64,000 nt of DNA, from positions 3,410,001 to 3,474,000 of the forward strand of contig JBGAFV010000001.1 of the NCBI GenBank assembly GCA_044227095.1, written 5' to 3'. The notes under the pieces were generated by a model. That model had not been told where the DNA came from and ran no database searches. It saw only the letters and a list, made by a program, of their open reading frames with translations. Source of the stretch: JACMLD01 sp044227095 (lineage in GTDB: Bacteria > Bacteroidota > Bacteroidia > Chitinophagales > Chitinophagaceae). Shown in pieces: positions 22,882 through 30,755 of the stretch; position 1 is the stretch's first letter, and the number at the start of each line of letters is the position of its first letter. The position numbers were made by a program, and so were the translations under genes.

Positions 22882-24228
22882 TTAATACTCATCAGTAAGT
22901 GCAAAATTGTTTTTCCTGTACATCCATTGGCCACTGGTAAAGTCGGGGAAGTCTACTACCTGGTTGCCCAGTTCTATACTTTTTTCACTTAATGGTGTTA
23001 TGGCACTCCATGCTGCTGCATCATACACATCAAGCGGGGGAGAAGTTTGTCTTTTAATGGCTTCTACAAATCCGTGCAAAACAAAAAAGTCCATGCCACC
23101 ATGACCTGCATTTTCTGTTTCCTTGCTCCATCTTGCCCATAGCGGATGATCATATTTCTCCAGCCAGGATTTTGCATCATCCCACTCATGTGGTTTTGCG
23201 GCCTGTCCTTCAATATAAATAGAATGGTTTACATCCATCCACAAACCTTTTGTTCCCTGCACACGAAAACCAAGCGAATAAGGGCGAGGCAAATTGGTAT
23301 CGTGCTCTAATAAAATAGTTTCTCCATTAACGCATTTAATATGCGTTGTTACTACATCGCCAAGTTTAAACTCCACTTTTGCATTGGGATGGGTTTCTCC
23401 TCCTTTGCTTACAATATATTCATGCAGTCCTCTGGATTTTGAAGCGAAGGAACTCAATGATAAAAACCTGTTGCCACGATTTATATCCAGCATCTGTGCT
23501 ACAGGGCCGATGCCGTGTGTGGGATACAGGTCGCCGTTACGGTGCACAGAATGGTTTGTCCTCCATTTTGCCTCTGAAAAAGCTTTCTCTCCAAATTCTG
23601 CACCTACAGCAGATGTACCGTTGTTAAATTTTACATTGCGCAAATCGTGCTGGTAACCGCCCTGCAGGTGTATCAATTCTCCAAAAATTCCTTTTCTAAC
23701 CATATTCATTACAGCCATTACATCGCGGCGGTAACAAACATTTTCCAGCATGCTTACATGTGCTTTTTGTTTTTCAGCTTCATGTACTACTTTCCAGTGA
23801 TCGTCCATTGTAATACCAAGTATTACTTCTGTACCAACATATTTTATTCCTGCCTGTAGGCTGTCAATAATCATTGGCGAGTGCCATTCCCATGGTGTGG
23901 CGATAATTACGCCATCAATATTTTTTTGTTCAAGCAGTTTACGATAAGCATATGGGTCTCCTTTAAAAACCGGTGGCATTGCCCTGTTAAATTTCTTGAG
24001 GAGGTTAGCCGTACTTTCAAGCATCTGATCATTTACATCACAAACGGCAACAACATCCACATCGCTCCTGCGGAGTGCATTTTCAAGATGGCTTTGTCCG
24101 CGAAGGCCAACGCCTATAAATGCCAGTCTTACTTTTTTGTCTGCAGCAGGTTTTTGCTGTATAGCAGGCGCAACGCCAACTGCTGCTGCTGCCATTATTG
24201 AATGTTGTACAAAAGTTCGTCTTTTCAT
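22882..24228 (-). CDS. Exported Gfo/Idh/MocA-family protein, GH109-like
   Basis: This 448-residue protein has a twin-arginine-type signal (MKRRTFVQHSIMAAAAVGVAPA). An NAD-binding Rossmann domain follows (VRLAFIGVGLRGQSHLENAL, then VVAVCDV). A substrate domain contains IIATPWEWHSPMIIDSLQAG, TEVILGITMDDHW, MLENVCYRRDVMAVMNMVR and GELIHLQGGYQHDLR, with WRTNHSVHRNGDLYPTHGIGP. The MLENxxY and GGYxHDLR pattern is shared with family GH109 NAD-dependent glycosidases (alpha-N-acetylgalactosaminidase type). Family members that lack glycosidase activity also exist, so the activity is inferred. The Tat signal implies export after cofactor loading. It forms a unit with the NahK-like kinase. Confidence 0.8.
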   Translation of the reverse strand: MKRRTFVQHSIMAAAAVGVAPAIQQKPAADKKVRLAFIGVGLRGQSHLENALRRSDVDVVAVCDVNDQMLESTANLLKKFNRAMPPVFKGDPYAYRKLLEQKNIDGVIIATPWEWHSPMIIDSLQAGIKYVGTEVILGITMDDHWKVVHEAEKQKAHVSMLENVCYRRDVMAVMNMVRKGIFGELIHLQGGYQHDLRNVKFNNGTSAVGAEFGEKAFSEAKWRTNHSVHRNGDLYPTHGIGPVAQMLDINRGNRFLSLSSFASKSRGLHEYIVSKGGETHPNAKVEFKLGDVVTTHIKCVNGETILLEHDTNLPRPYSLGFRVQGTKGLWMDVNHSIYIEGQAAKPHEWDDAKSWLEKYDHPLWARWSKETENAGHGGMDFFVLHGFVEAIKRQTSPPLDVYDAAAWSAITPLSEKSIELGNQVVDFPDFTSGQWMYRKNNFALTDEY

Positions 24229-24310
24229 ATGTGCTGTTTATAAAAAGGAAAGATAAAGGATTTAATCAATCCATTTGGTTGCGGCGGTTATTTTGCGCAA
24301 ACGTTTGCAT

Positions 24311-24631
24311 CCTCACCCCCGGCCCCTCTCCATCTTTGATTGAGAGGGATGCCTCCCGGTAAAATTCTTTATTGATAGCAGTCTATGGGTGTAAAAGGGG
24401 AAATTTTCAAACAATTTTTAATAAGCTGTTTGTATTTAAGTTGAAGAATTTGTATTAACGCCTTTGTTGCTTCTTGTTCTACTGATGAAGTGCTTGCGAC
24501 GCAACGATGATCCTCAATGATCCAACGTTTGTATTAAAAGAAATAAATAAAACGGTGGCTATAATTTTTATATGGCATCATACGGAGGGGCACCCCTCTA
24601 TGCCGAAGGCGGAGAGGGGACGGGGGTGAGG
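24311..24631. mobile_element. 321-bp MITE-like element with 21-bp terminal inverted repeats
   Basis: The left end 24311-24331 (CCTCACCCCCGGCCCCTCTC and one more C) and the right end 24611-24631 are inverted copies with one mismatch in 21. Both are strikingly C/G-rich against an AT-rich background. Sub-terminal pieces such as GGGATGCC and GGCACCCC are also inverted. The interior shows no reading frame. The right end stops exactly at the base before the miaE stop codon (24632-24634). I see no obvious target-site duplication. Similar CTCACCCCC repeats are widespread in bacterial intergenic DNA from memory. Confidence 0.7.
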
Positions 24632-25237
24632 TCAATGTATTCTATCCCCTCTAACTTCTGCGTTTTCCATTACACCTGCTTCGTACTGCAGCCATTCATT
24701 CCAGCGGTTGCGTACTTTATCTTTATCAATGTATGTTTCTGCCAGTTCAATAAAAAGAGTGTAATGCCCTGCTTCACTTTCCATAAAACGACGATAGAAG
24801 TTTTGCATGTAATTATCATTCAACCCTTCACTAAGTCGTTTAAATCTTTCACAACTGCGTGCTTCAATAAGTGCCATTGTTAGCAGTTGATCAAGGAATC
24901 GATCTTCACCACCACCACCTTTTTTTTGAAATTCAAGCAACTTGTTTACATAAATGTCTTTGCGTTGTTTTCCGAGTTTTAATCCGCGTTTGTGTAACTC
25001 TGCCAATACCAATCTAAAATGGCCCCACTCTTCTGTAACAATGGGCGACAATTCTTTTACCAGCATTTCTTTGTCTGAATATTTTTGAATGAGCGATATG
25101 CAGGTAAGCGCTGCTTTTTGCTCGCAATAAGCATGGTCTGTAAGAATTTCTTCCAATGATATGCCTGCAAGATCTACCCATCTCGGATCCGTTGGTAATT
25201 GAAGGCCCAATATATTTTTTACGTCTGTACTTAACAT
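24632..25237 (-). CDS. miaE: tRNA-(ms2io6A37) hydroxylase
   Basis: MiaE is a ferritin-like di-iron monooxygenase that hydroxylates the isopentenyl group of ms2i6A37 in tRNA using O2. The 201-residue protein has the carboxylate/His ligands in order: ILTDHAYCEQKAA, SPIVTEEWGHFRLV, MALIEARSCERF and FMESEAGHYTLF. This is the ExxH...ExxH arrangement of the family, and the length is normal. It implies that MiaA/MiaB substrates exist elsewhere in the genome. The 3' end abuts a MITE-like inverted repeat, so the last codons may have been altered. It is divergent from the BioF-like gene. Confidence 0.9.
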   Translation of the reverse strand: MLSTDVKNILGLQLPTDPRWVDLAGISLEEILTDHAYCEQKAALTCISLIQKYSDKEMLVKELSPIVTEEWGHFRLVLAELHKRGLKLGKQRKDIYVNKLLEFQKKGGGGEDRFLDQLLTMALIEARSCERFKRLSEGLNDNYMQNFYRRFMESEAGHYTLFIELAETYIDKDKVRNRWNEWLQYEAGVMENAEVRGDRIH

Positions 25238-25336
25238 CTTAAAAGGTTTATGGTGGAAGGTGTATGGCGCAGGGCAAAACCGTTAATTGTAAAGAATGAT
25301 TGTATTTTAAAGACTTTAAACCTTAAACCTTCAACC

Positions 25337-25344
25337 TATATTTG
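25337..25344 (+). promoter_or_regulatory. Putative -7 box 9 nt before the BioF-like gene
   Basis: TATATTTG matches the consensus and ends 9 nt upstream of the ATG at 25354. This box overlaps a TTG that would otherwise be taken as an earlier start, which argues for the ATG. Confidence 0.5.
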
Positions 25345-25353
25345 CTCAAAGAT

Positions 25354-26439
25354 ATGAACGAAGAATTTCTGCATAACAAAATAAAAAACCGCAAAGAACA
25401 AAATGCGTGGCGGCAATTGCGATTGCCGGGCAGCGCTGTTGATTTTTGTTCTAATGATTACCTTGGCATCGTAAAAAATAATTTGCTACACGCAAATGCC
25501 ATTGCATATGCAAGCGGAAGCACCGGTTCAAGATTGCTAACGGGTAATTATACACTCATAGAAGAAACCGAAAAGTTTATCGCTTCTTTTCACAAAGCAG
25601 AAGCTGCTTTAATTTTTAATTCCGGTTACGATGCCAATACTGGTATTTTAAGTTGTGTACCACAAAGGGGTGATACTATTTTGTACGATTATCTCTCTCA
25701 TGCATCTATCCGCGATGGTATACGGTTAAGCTTTGCCCAATCTTTTTCTTTTCTGCATAATGATATAAATGATCTTGAAAAAAAACTTTCCACTGCAAAA
25801 GGCAATGTATTTGTGGTAACAGAATCTGTTTTTTCTATGGATGGCGATATAGCACCATTGCAGGAGATAGCTGCACTTTGTAAACAATACAACGCCCATT
25901 TAATTGTAGATGAAGCACACGCTACCGGAATAACAGGAAGCAATGGTGAAGGCATTATACAGCAATTGAATTTGCAGGAACAATGTTTTGCACGTATACA
26001 TACTTTTGGCAAAGCACTCGGTTGTCATGGTGCTGTTGTGCTGGGTAGTAATTTACTGCGTGATTATCTCATTAATTTTTGCCGGCCTTTTATTTATACC
26101 ACTGCATTACCGCCTATATCAGTAGCAGCAATAGCGGCTTCCTATAAAATATTTCCGGCAATGTATAAAGAGCGGGCACATTTGCAAAACCTTATTAATG
26201 TTTTTCAAGCGGCTGATCTCCGTTTCATGAAACTAAAAAGTAACACACCTATACAATCTGTTATTGTACCTGGCAATGAACCCGTAAAAGCTGCAGCTGC
26301 TTTATGCGTGCAACATGGTTTTGATGTTCGTCCAATTTTGTATCCAACAGTTCCAAAAGGAGAGGAGCGTTTGCGTATTGTAATGCATTCGTTTAATGCT
26401 GCGGATGAATTGAACAGGCTTAGTGTTATTCTGAAATAA
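25354..26439 (+). CDS. bioF: 8-amino-7-oxononanoate synthase-like PLP enzyme
   Basis: This alpha-oxoamine synthase of 361 residues joins an acyl-CoA or acyl-ACP to an amino acid; for BioF these are pimeloyl and alanine in biotin synthesis. Motifs include YASGSTGSRLLTGNY, FNSGYDANTGIL, SVFSMDGDIAPLQ, the cofactor Asp/His block LIVDEAHATGITG, and the PLP-binding lysine in HTFGKALGCHGA (Lys220). A KBL or SPT-like activity cannot be excluded, because no other biotin gene is adjacent. The start is set at the ATG at 25354 rather than a TTG inside the promoter box. Confidence 0.82.
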   Translation: MNEEFLHNKIKNRKEQNAWRQLRLPGSAVDFCSNDYLGIVKNNLLHANAIAYASGSTGSRLLTGNYTLIEETEKFIASFHKAEAALIFNSGYDANTGILSCVPQRGDTILYDYLSHASIRDGIRLSFAQSFSFLHNDINDLEKKLSTAKGNVFVVTESVFSMDGDIAPLQEIAALCKQYNAHLIVDEAHATGITGSNGEGIIQQLNLQEQCFARIHTFGKALGCHGAVVLGSNLLRDYLINFCRPFIYTTALPPISVAAIAASYKIFPAMYKERAHLQNLINVFQAADLRFMKLKSNTPIQSVIVPGNEPVKAAAALCVQHGFDVRPILYPTVPKGEERLRIVMHSFNAADELNRLSVILK

Positions 26440-26451
26440 GCAGCAATAAAA

Positions 26452-26476
26452 AACCGGCCTTTCGCAAAGGCCGGTT
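26452..26476 (-). terminator. Strong hairpin, U-tract on the minus strand
   Basis: AACCGGCCTTT and AAAGGCCGGTT form a perfect 11-bp stem around CGC. The T-run follows it on the minus strand (GGTTTTTTATT), not on the plus strand. It therefore best terminates a transcript coming from the right, such as one carrying the small frame at 26667-26756. It could still end bioF transcripts without a U-tract. Confidence 0.75.
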
Positions 26477-26666
26477 ATAAGGTATTGACCGGATTAACAA
26501 CCTCTAAAACTGCTTTTGTACCTATGATTTTTTTAAATTGACTTGCTTTATCTGTAGTGTAAAATTGCTGAATAATTATAGTACTTGCAATACAATTATG
26601 TGGTATTACCTCTTTGTGGAATGGACCATTATATTTTCATGGTTTACCACTAAATTGTGTTAAGCT

Positions 26667-26756
26667 TTAAATAAGACTGATAATAAAAAGACCGATAAAC
26701 ATTGCCCCCAATATTATTTTTAAAGCCCTGTCCTCATATTTCCTGTTCTTTTTCAT
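26667..26756 (-). CDS. Possible 29-residue membrane peptide
   Basis: A minus-strand ATG at 26756 opens a 29-codon frame. It has a basic start (MKKNRKYEDRALK) followed by a single hydrophobic segment (IILGAMFIGLFIISLI) and a TAA at 26667-26669. Small single-span peptides of this shape are common bacterial proteins, and a minus-strand terminator lies 190 nt downstream. There is no clear -7 box and no homology I recognise, so coding remains a hypothesis. Confidence 0.35.
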   Translation of the reverse strand: MKKNRKYEDRALKIILGAMFIGLFIISLI

Positions 26757-27034
26757 ACAAAAGGTTTCTGATTTTTTGACTGCTTATTAAACATATGGTT
26801 TAATAATTATGCCGGATTTTGTTAAGTATCGCCTAATATGACTACACAAAGTTGCGCCAGGTTGCACCTTTACGCAATACAATTTTGTGGTAACACCTCA
26901 ATAGGTTACGATGAATGAAGAACTGTGCAGGGGTTATGTTGTAAGTGGGGTATATCTAGGTTAAATGGTGCTATTTATTGATGAATTTTATAGGCGATAT
27001 AAAATGGAAATAGCTCAACACAAATAAAATCATT

Positions 27035-27042
27035 TATTTTCG
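27035..27042 (+). promoter_or_regulatory. Putative -7 box of the penicillin-acylase-family gene
   Basis: TATTTTCG (one mismatch) lies 27 nt before the ATG at 27070. Confidence 0.35.
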
Positions 27043-27069
27043 GGGTATTCTTTAATGATTCTTTAATAT

Positions 27070-29520
27070 ATGAAAATCGTTCATTTTTCAATAAGCGTAT
27101 TTATCACTATTGCACTCATCGTTTTATTGGGTACAAAACTTTTTTTACCCGCCCCACTTGCTGCATTACTAAGTCCGCAACATGGTGTTTGGCAAAATGC
27201 TGAACCTACAAACATTAATTACAATGCAGATCTTTCTTTTCCTCAGCTCAAAGGAAAATCCGAAGTGTATTTTGATGACAGGCTTGTGCCGCATGTGTTT
27301 GCAGAAAACGATGAAGATGCATTTTTCATCCAGGGTTACCTGCATGCAAAGTTCAGGTTATGGCAAATGGAATTTCAAACCTATGCAGCTGCAGGAAGGT
27401 TGTGCGAGATAATGGGCGATAAAATTGGAACTACAGACATACTAAATAAGGTAGACAGGTATTTCCGCAGGTTAGGCATGGGCTATGCCGCAGAAAAATC
27501 TTTGAAGATGATGGAAGCTGATGAGAATACTAAGCTGATGTGCGATGCATATACAAACGGCGTAAATGCCTACATAGCATCGTTAACACAAGGTCAACTT
27601 CCACTAGAATACAAATTGCTTGGTTATAAGCCGGAAGCATGGACAAATTTAAAAACAGCGCTTTTCATAAAATACATGGCTTATGATCTTGCTGGCGGCG
27701 AGAGTGATTTTGAATTTACTGCAGCAAAAAATACTTTATCAAAAATAGATTTTGAAATGCTTGTGCCTATACGGCAGGATTCATTAGATCCTATTATACC
27801 AATAGGATCTGTTTTTGATAAACCAGGCATTACAGTAACCACACCATCTACAGCAGATTCTTTGTATTTCAATTTTAAAAAAGATACATCAGCACTTCCG
27901 GCATTGCCACAAAAACCAAATAAAGACAATGGCAGCAATAACTGGGCAGTGAATGGGAAAAAAACACGAAGTGGTTACCCAATATTATGTAACGATCCGC
28001 ATCTTGGTCTTAACCTTCCATCGCTCTGGTACGAAATGCAGATTCATACACCGCATTACAATGCATATGGCGTAACGTTTCCTTCGGCGCCGGGCATTAT
28101 TATTGGATTTAACGATAGCTGTGCTTTTGGCGTTACCAATGCGGGCAGGGATGTAAGGGATTATTATACCATTCAGTTTAAAGATGCTTCACGCAATGCT
28201 TATATGTTTAATGGTGAATGGAAGCAAACAGAATTCAGGGTAGAGCACATAAAAATAAAAGGCAAGCCAGATTTTGTTGATACAGTAGCCTACACAGTTT
28301 TTGGTCCTGTTATTTTTGATGACAGTTATGCAAACAGGAACGACGATGGTAAAAGTTATGCGGTAAGATGGAAAGCACATGATGCCAGTAACGAAATGAA
28401 AATGTTTTACCAGCTGGATAGGGCAAAAAATTATGGCGATTACCTCGATGCAATTAAAAACCTGCATACACCCGGACAGAATTGTGTGTTTGCGGCCAAA
28501 AACGGGGACATTGCCATGTGGTGCCAGGGCGAATTTCCTGCTAAATGGAAAAGACAGGGAGATTTTGTTATGCCTGGAACCGACAGCAGTTATATGTGGC
28601 AGGGAATGATACCACAAGCAGAAAATCCGCACATGATAAATCCTGAAAGGGGTTTTGTGAGCAGTGCAAACCAGTTGCCTGCAGATACATCGTACCCATA
28701 TTATATTGGCGCAGGGTTTCCAAATTACCGGGGATGGGAAATTAATAAACGGCTAAGCCAGATGGCAGATATAACACCAAAGGATATGATGGAACTGCAA
28801 ACATACAATTACAATGTATTTGCAGAAATGGCAAGACCTGTTTTAATAAAGTACATGAATGAAGATGCGCTTAATGCAGACGAAAAAAAATATTGGAACA
28901 CGTTTAAAGAATGGAACCTGCGCAGCGATACAGGCGAGGCTGGCCCCGTGGTGTTTTCTCTTCTATGGGAATCACTTGAAAAAGAAGTATGGGCAGATGA
29001 AGTAGAAAGAATGAAAAGCGCTTTTGTTCCTTACCAGAGCAGTTTGCTGGAAGGCATGCTCCGCGATTCTGCTTTTAAGTTTGCTGATAACATTAATACT
29101 CCGCAAAAAGAAACACTTGCAGATGATGTACTGGCAGCATTTAAAAAAGCTGTATTGAAATTAAAAGTGGCAGAAGCAGATGGCAAAGACACCTGGGCAA
29201 AATTTAAAGACACCCATGTAAGCCATTTAACCAAATTAACACCGTTTAGCCGTATGCATTTGCCTATTGGCGGGGGCACACATATTATTAATGCTGCCAA
29301 ATCAGATCATGGTCCCAGTTGGAGAATGATTGTTTCTCTTACACCGGAAACAGAAGCATATGGTGTTTATCCCGGCGGACAAAATGGAAACCCCGGCAGC
29401 AAGTATTACGACAACTTTATTGATTCCTGGGCCGATGGCAAATATTTTCCGCTCTGGGTAATGAAAAAAGAAGAGATGGCAGACAAAAGGGTGAAATATA
29501 AAATGAGCTTTTCAAAATAA
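27070..29520 (+). CDS. Penicillin acylase family N-terminal-nucleophile hydrolase
   Basis: This 816-residue exported Ntn-hydrolase opens with a membrane segment or signal (ISVFITIALIVLLGTKLF). The alpha-chain features EVYFDDRLVPHVFAENDEDA and FFIQGYLHAKFRLWQMEF are near residues 65-105. The autocatalytic processing site precedes Ser289 in DNGSNNWAVNGKKT, where Ser would become the N-terminal nucleophile of the beta chain. PILCNDPHLGLNLPSLWYEM and GTHIINAAKSDHGPSWRM are also typical. Substrates of the family include penicillins, acyl-homoserine lactones and other amides, so the natural role (cell-cell signal quenching or amide scavenging) is open. A small membrane protein gene follows 40 bp downstream. 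Confidence 0.9.
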   Translation: MKIVHFSISVFITIALIVLLGTKLFLPAPLAALLSPQHGVWQNAEPTNINYNADLSFPQLKGKSEVYFDDRLVPHVFAENDEDAFFIQGYLHAKFRLWQMEFQTYAAAGRLCEIMGDKIGTTDILNKVDRYFRRLGMGYAAEKSLKMMEADENTKLMCDAYTNGVNAYIASLTQGQLPLEYKLLGYKPEAWTNLKTALFIKYMAYDLAGGESDFEFTAAKNTLSKIDFEMLVPIRQDSLDPIIPIGSVFDKPGITVTTPSTADSLYFNFKKDTSALPALPQKPNKDNGSNNWAVNGKKTRSGYPILCNDPHLGLNLPSLWYEMQIHTPHYNAYGVTFPSAPGIIIGFNDSCAFGVTNAGRDVRDYYTIQFKDASRNAYMFNGEWKQTEFRVEHIKIKGKPDFVDTVAYTVFGPVIFDDSYANRNDDGKSYAVRWKAHDASNEMKMFYQLDRAKNYGDYLDAIKNLHTPGQNCVFAAKNGDIAMWCQGEFPAKWKRQGDFVMPGTDSSYMWQGMIPQAENPHMINPERGFVSSANQLPADTSYPYYIGAGFPNYRGWEINKRLSQMADITPKDMMELQTYNYNVFAEMARPVLIKYMNEDALNADEKKYWNTFKEWNLRSDTGEAGPVVFSLLWESLEKEVWADEVERMKSAFVPYQSSLLEGMLRDSAFKFADNINTPQKETLADDVLAAFKKAVLKLKVAEADGKDTWAKFKDTHVSHLTKLTPFSRMHLPIGGGTHIINAAKSDHGPSWRMIVSLTPETEAYGVYPGGQNGNPGSKYYDNFIDSWADGKYFPLWVMKKEEMADKRVKYKMSFSK

Positions 29521-29560
29521 AGTACATAAAACAAAATCAATTTACTTTATACAACTACAA

Positions 29561-29914
29561 ATGAAATTTATAGCTTCTGTTTTTCTGACAATTTTATTAA
29601 GTTTTGCAATTTGCCTGTATATGGATTGGTGGGCTATTGCCATTGCTGCTTTTATTGTATCATTATCTATTCATCAGCCACCATTAAAATCTTTTATAAC
29701 CGGGTTTGTTTCATTGCTCTTGCTTTGGGGCGGTTTAGCCTGGTGGATTGACGCAAAAAACGAACACATCCTTTCTCATAAAATTGCCATGTTATTATCA
29801 TTAGGCGGTTCTTCTTTTATAATGATATTCTTAACAGCGCTGATTGGCGCCCTTATTGGAGGTTTTGCCGCATTGGCCGGCAGTTATGCAAGGGGAAATA
29901 AAACAATGAAATAA
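29561..29914 (+). CDS. Small multi-spanning membrane protein
   Basis: This 117-residue hydrophobic protein has about four membrane segments: FIASVFLTILLSFAICLYM, WWAIAIAAFIVSLSI, FITGFVSLLLLWGGLAWWI and a last pair from MLLSLGGSSFIMIFL to GALIGGFAALAG. I do not recognise the family. It lies 40 bp after the penicillin-acylase-family gene and just before a hairpin, so they probably share a transcript. A role in anchoring or assisting that enzyme is only a guess. Confidence 0.7.
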   Translation: MKFIASVFLTILLSFAICLYMDWWAIAIAAFIVSLSIHQPPLKSFITGFVSLLLLWGGLAWWIDAKNEHILSHKIAMLLSLGGSSFIMIFLTALIGALIGGFAALAGSYARGNKTMK

Positions 29915-29916
29915 AA

Positions 29917-29941
29917 AAAGGGCCTTTTTAAAGGGCCCTTT
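29917..29941 (+). terminator. Bidirectional-looking hairpin after the small membrane gene
   Basis: AAAGGGCC (29917-29924) pairs with GGCCCTTT (29934-29941). It is flanked by A- and T-rich runs on either side and lies directly after the stop at 29914. Confidence 0.7.
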
Positions 29942-29982
29942 AATTTAAAAGCTTAACCAAGTGATTTAATTTTCAAAAGGAA

Positions 29983-30201
29983 CGGTTTGGTAATTCATAG
30001 GAACGGTTCAATGGTTGTGTAGAGGTTGGTACGGCTTGGACGGTTAGGACGTACGCTTTGGATTTGGATTTTGGATTTGTTTAGGATTTGGATAAACGGG
30101 ATTTGAATTTAGGTTTTCTTTCATAGGATACTTGGATACAGGATTTGGATTTTAGTTTTTAGGATTTTGGTTTTGCTTTTGGTTTTTATGGATTTGGATA
30201 T
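29983..30201. repeat. Low-complexity GGATTT / GGAACGG tract
   Basis: GGAACGGTT occurs twice (29983 and 30000 region), followed by GG-rich 9-mers such as TTGGTACGG and CTTGGACGG. At least thirteen GGATT or GGATA units then occupy 30060-30200, mostly 6-8 bp apart. The minus strand reads AATCCAAATCC, so any frame gives Asn-Pro or Ile-Gln repeats with stops; it is not a gene. The rest of the gap to 30755 is AT-rich with no clear feature beyond the downstream promoter. Confidence 0.65.
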
Positions 30202-30730
30202 TTGCTTTATTGTTGATACAAAGAAACTATGTTTGAGTCCATAATAAAATAGATTAATATTTGAATCTCGGGTCATTTAAATATAAAAGCGGTTGTAGAA
30301 ATGTAACTACAGGTTTTTTAGGATCACTAAAATTGATAGTTGAAAAATCGTACTTCAGTTTCACTTTCCGGCTGTATAAAGCTCTCGGTAAGTAATTTCT
30401 TTGTTAATCGCCGTTAGAATGTTGATAACAAGCCGGAGATAATTGTTTCAAATCAAATTTTTAAAAATTGAGGTTTATGTTTTGTAGTTATTTAACCAGG
30501 CTGCTTGTGCGCCAATTATAAATTAAAGTTGTCGTATTTTTTGTCTTATTATCACACTTTGGTTGGTATTTGCGATTTTAAGTTTTGGGGCTAACAAATA
30601 TCAGCATCAAATCTTTTTTATTGAATAGAGGAATTATAAAAGAGGGAAATTTTTTGTTGCACACTCTAACCTGGCTGTTAAAAAATCCTTCAAAATTATT
30701 CTTTCGGCATTTACTTTAACAATTGCCCGT

Positions 30731-30738
30731 TATTTTCG
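30731..30738 (+). promoter_or_regulatory. Putative -7 box of the DUF5686 gene
   Basis: TATTTTCG (one mismatch) ends 17 nt before the ATG at 30756. Confidence 0.35.
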
Positions 30739-30755
30739 TTGTGCAGAACTAACCC

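Larger units (their letters stand above)
26440..27069. other. 630-bp gene-poor stretch
   Basis: This gap holds a perfect hairpin (26452-26476), a possible 29-codon minus-strand gene (26667-26756) and, near its right end, the putative promoter of the penicillin-acylase gene. A 17-codon plus-strand frame at about 26911 has nothing to support it. I see nothing else. Confidence 0.6.

Noticed and set aside
26911..26964. 17-codon plus-strand frame before the penicillin-acylase gene
   Set aside because: Very short, with no hydrophobic or conserved pattern and no promoter in position.
30058..30205. Minus-strand Asn-Pro-rich frames in the GGATTT tract as a peptide precursor
   Set aside because: All frames are broken by stops within about 26 codons and the repeats follow DNA word repetition, not codon structure.
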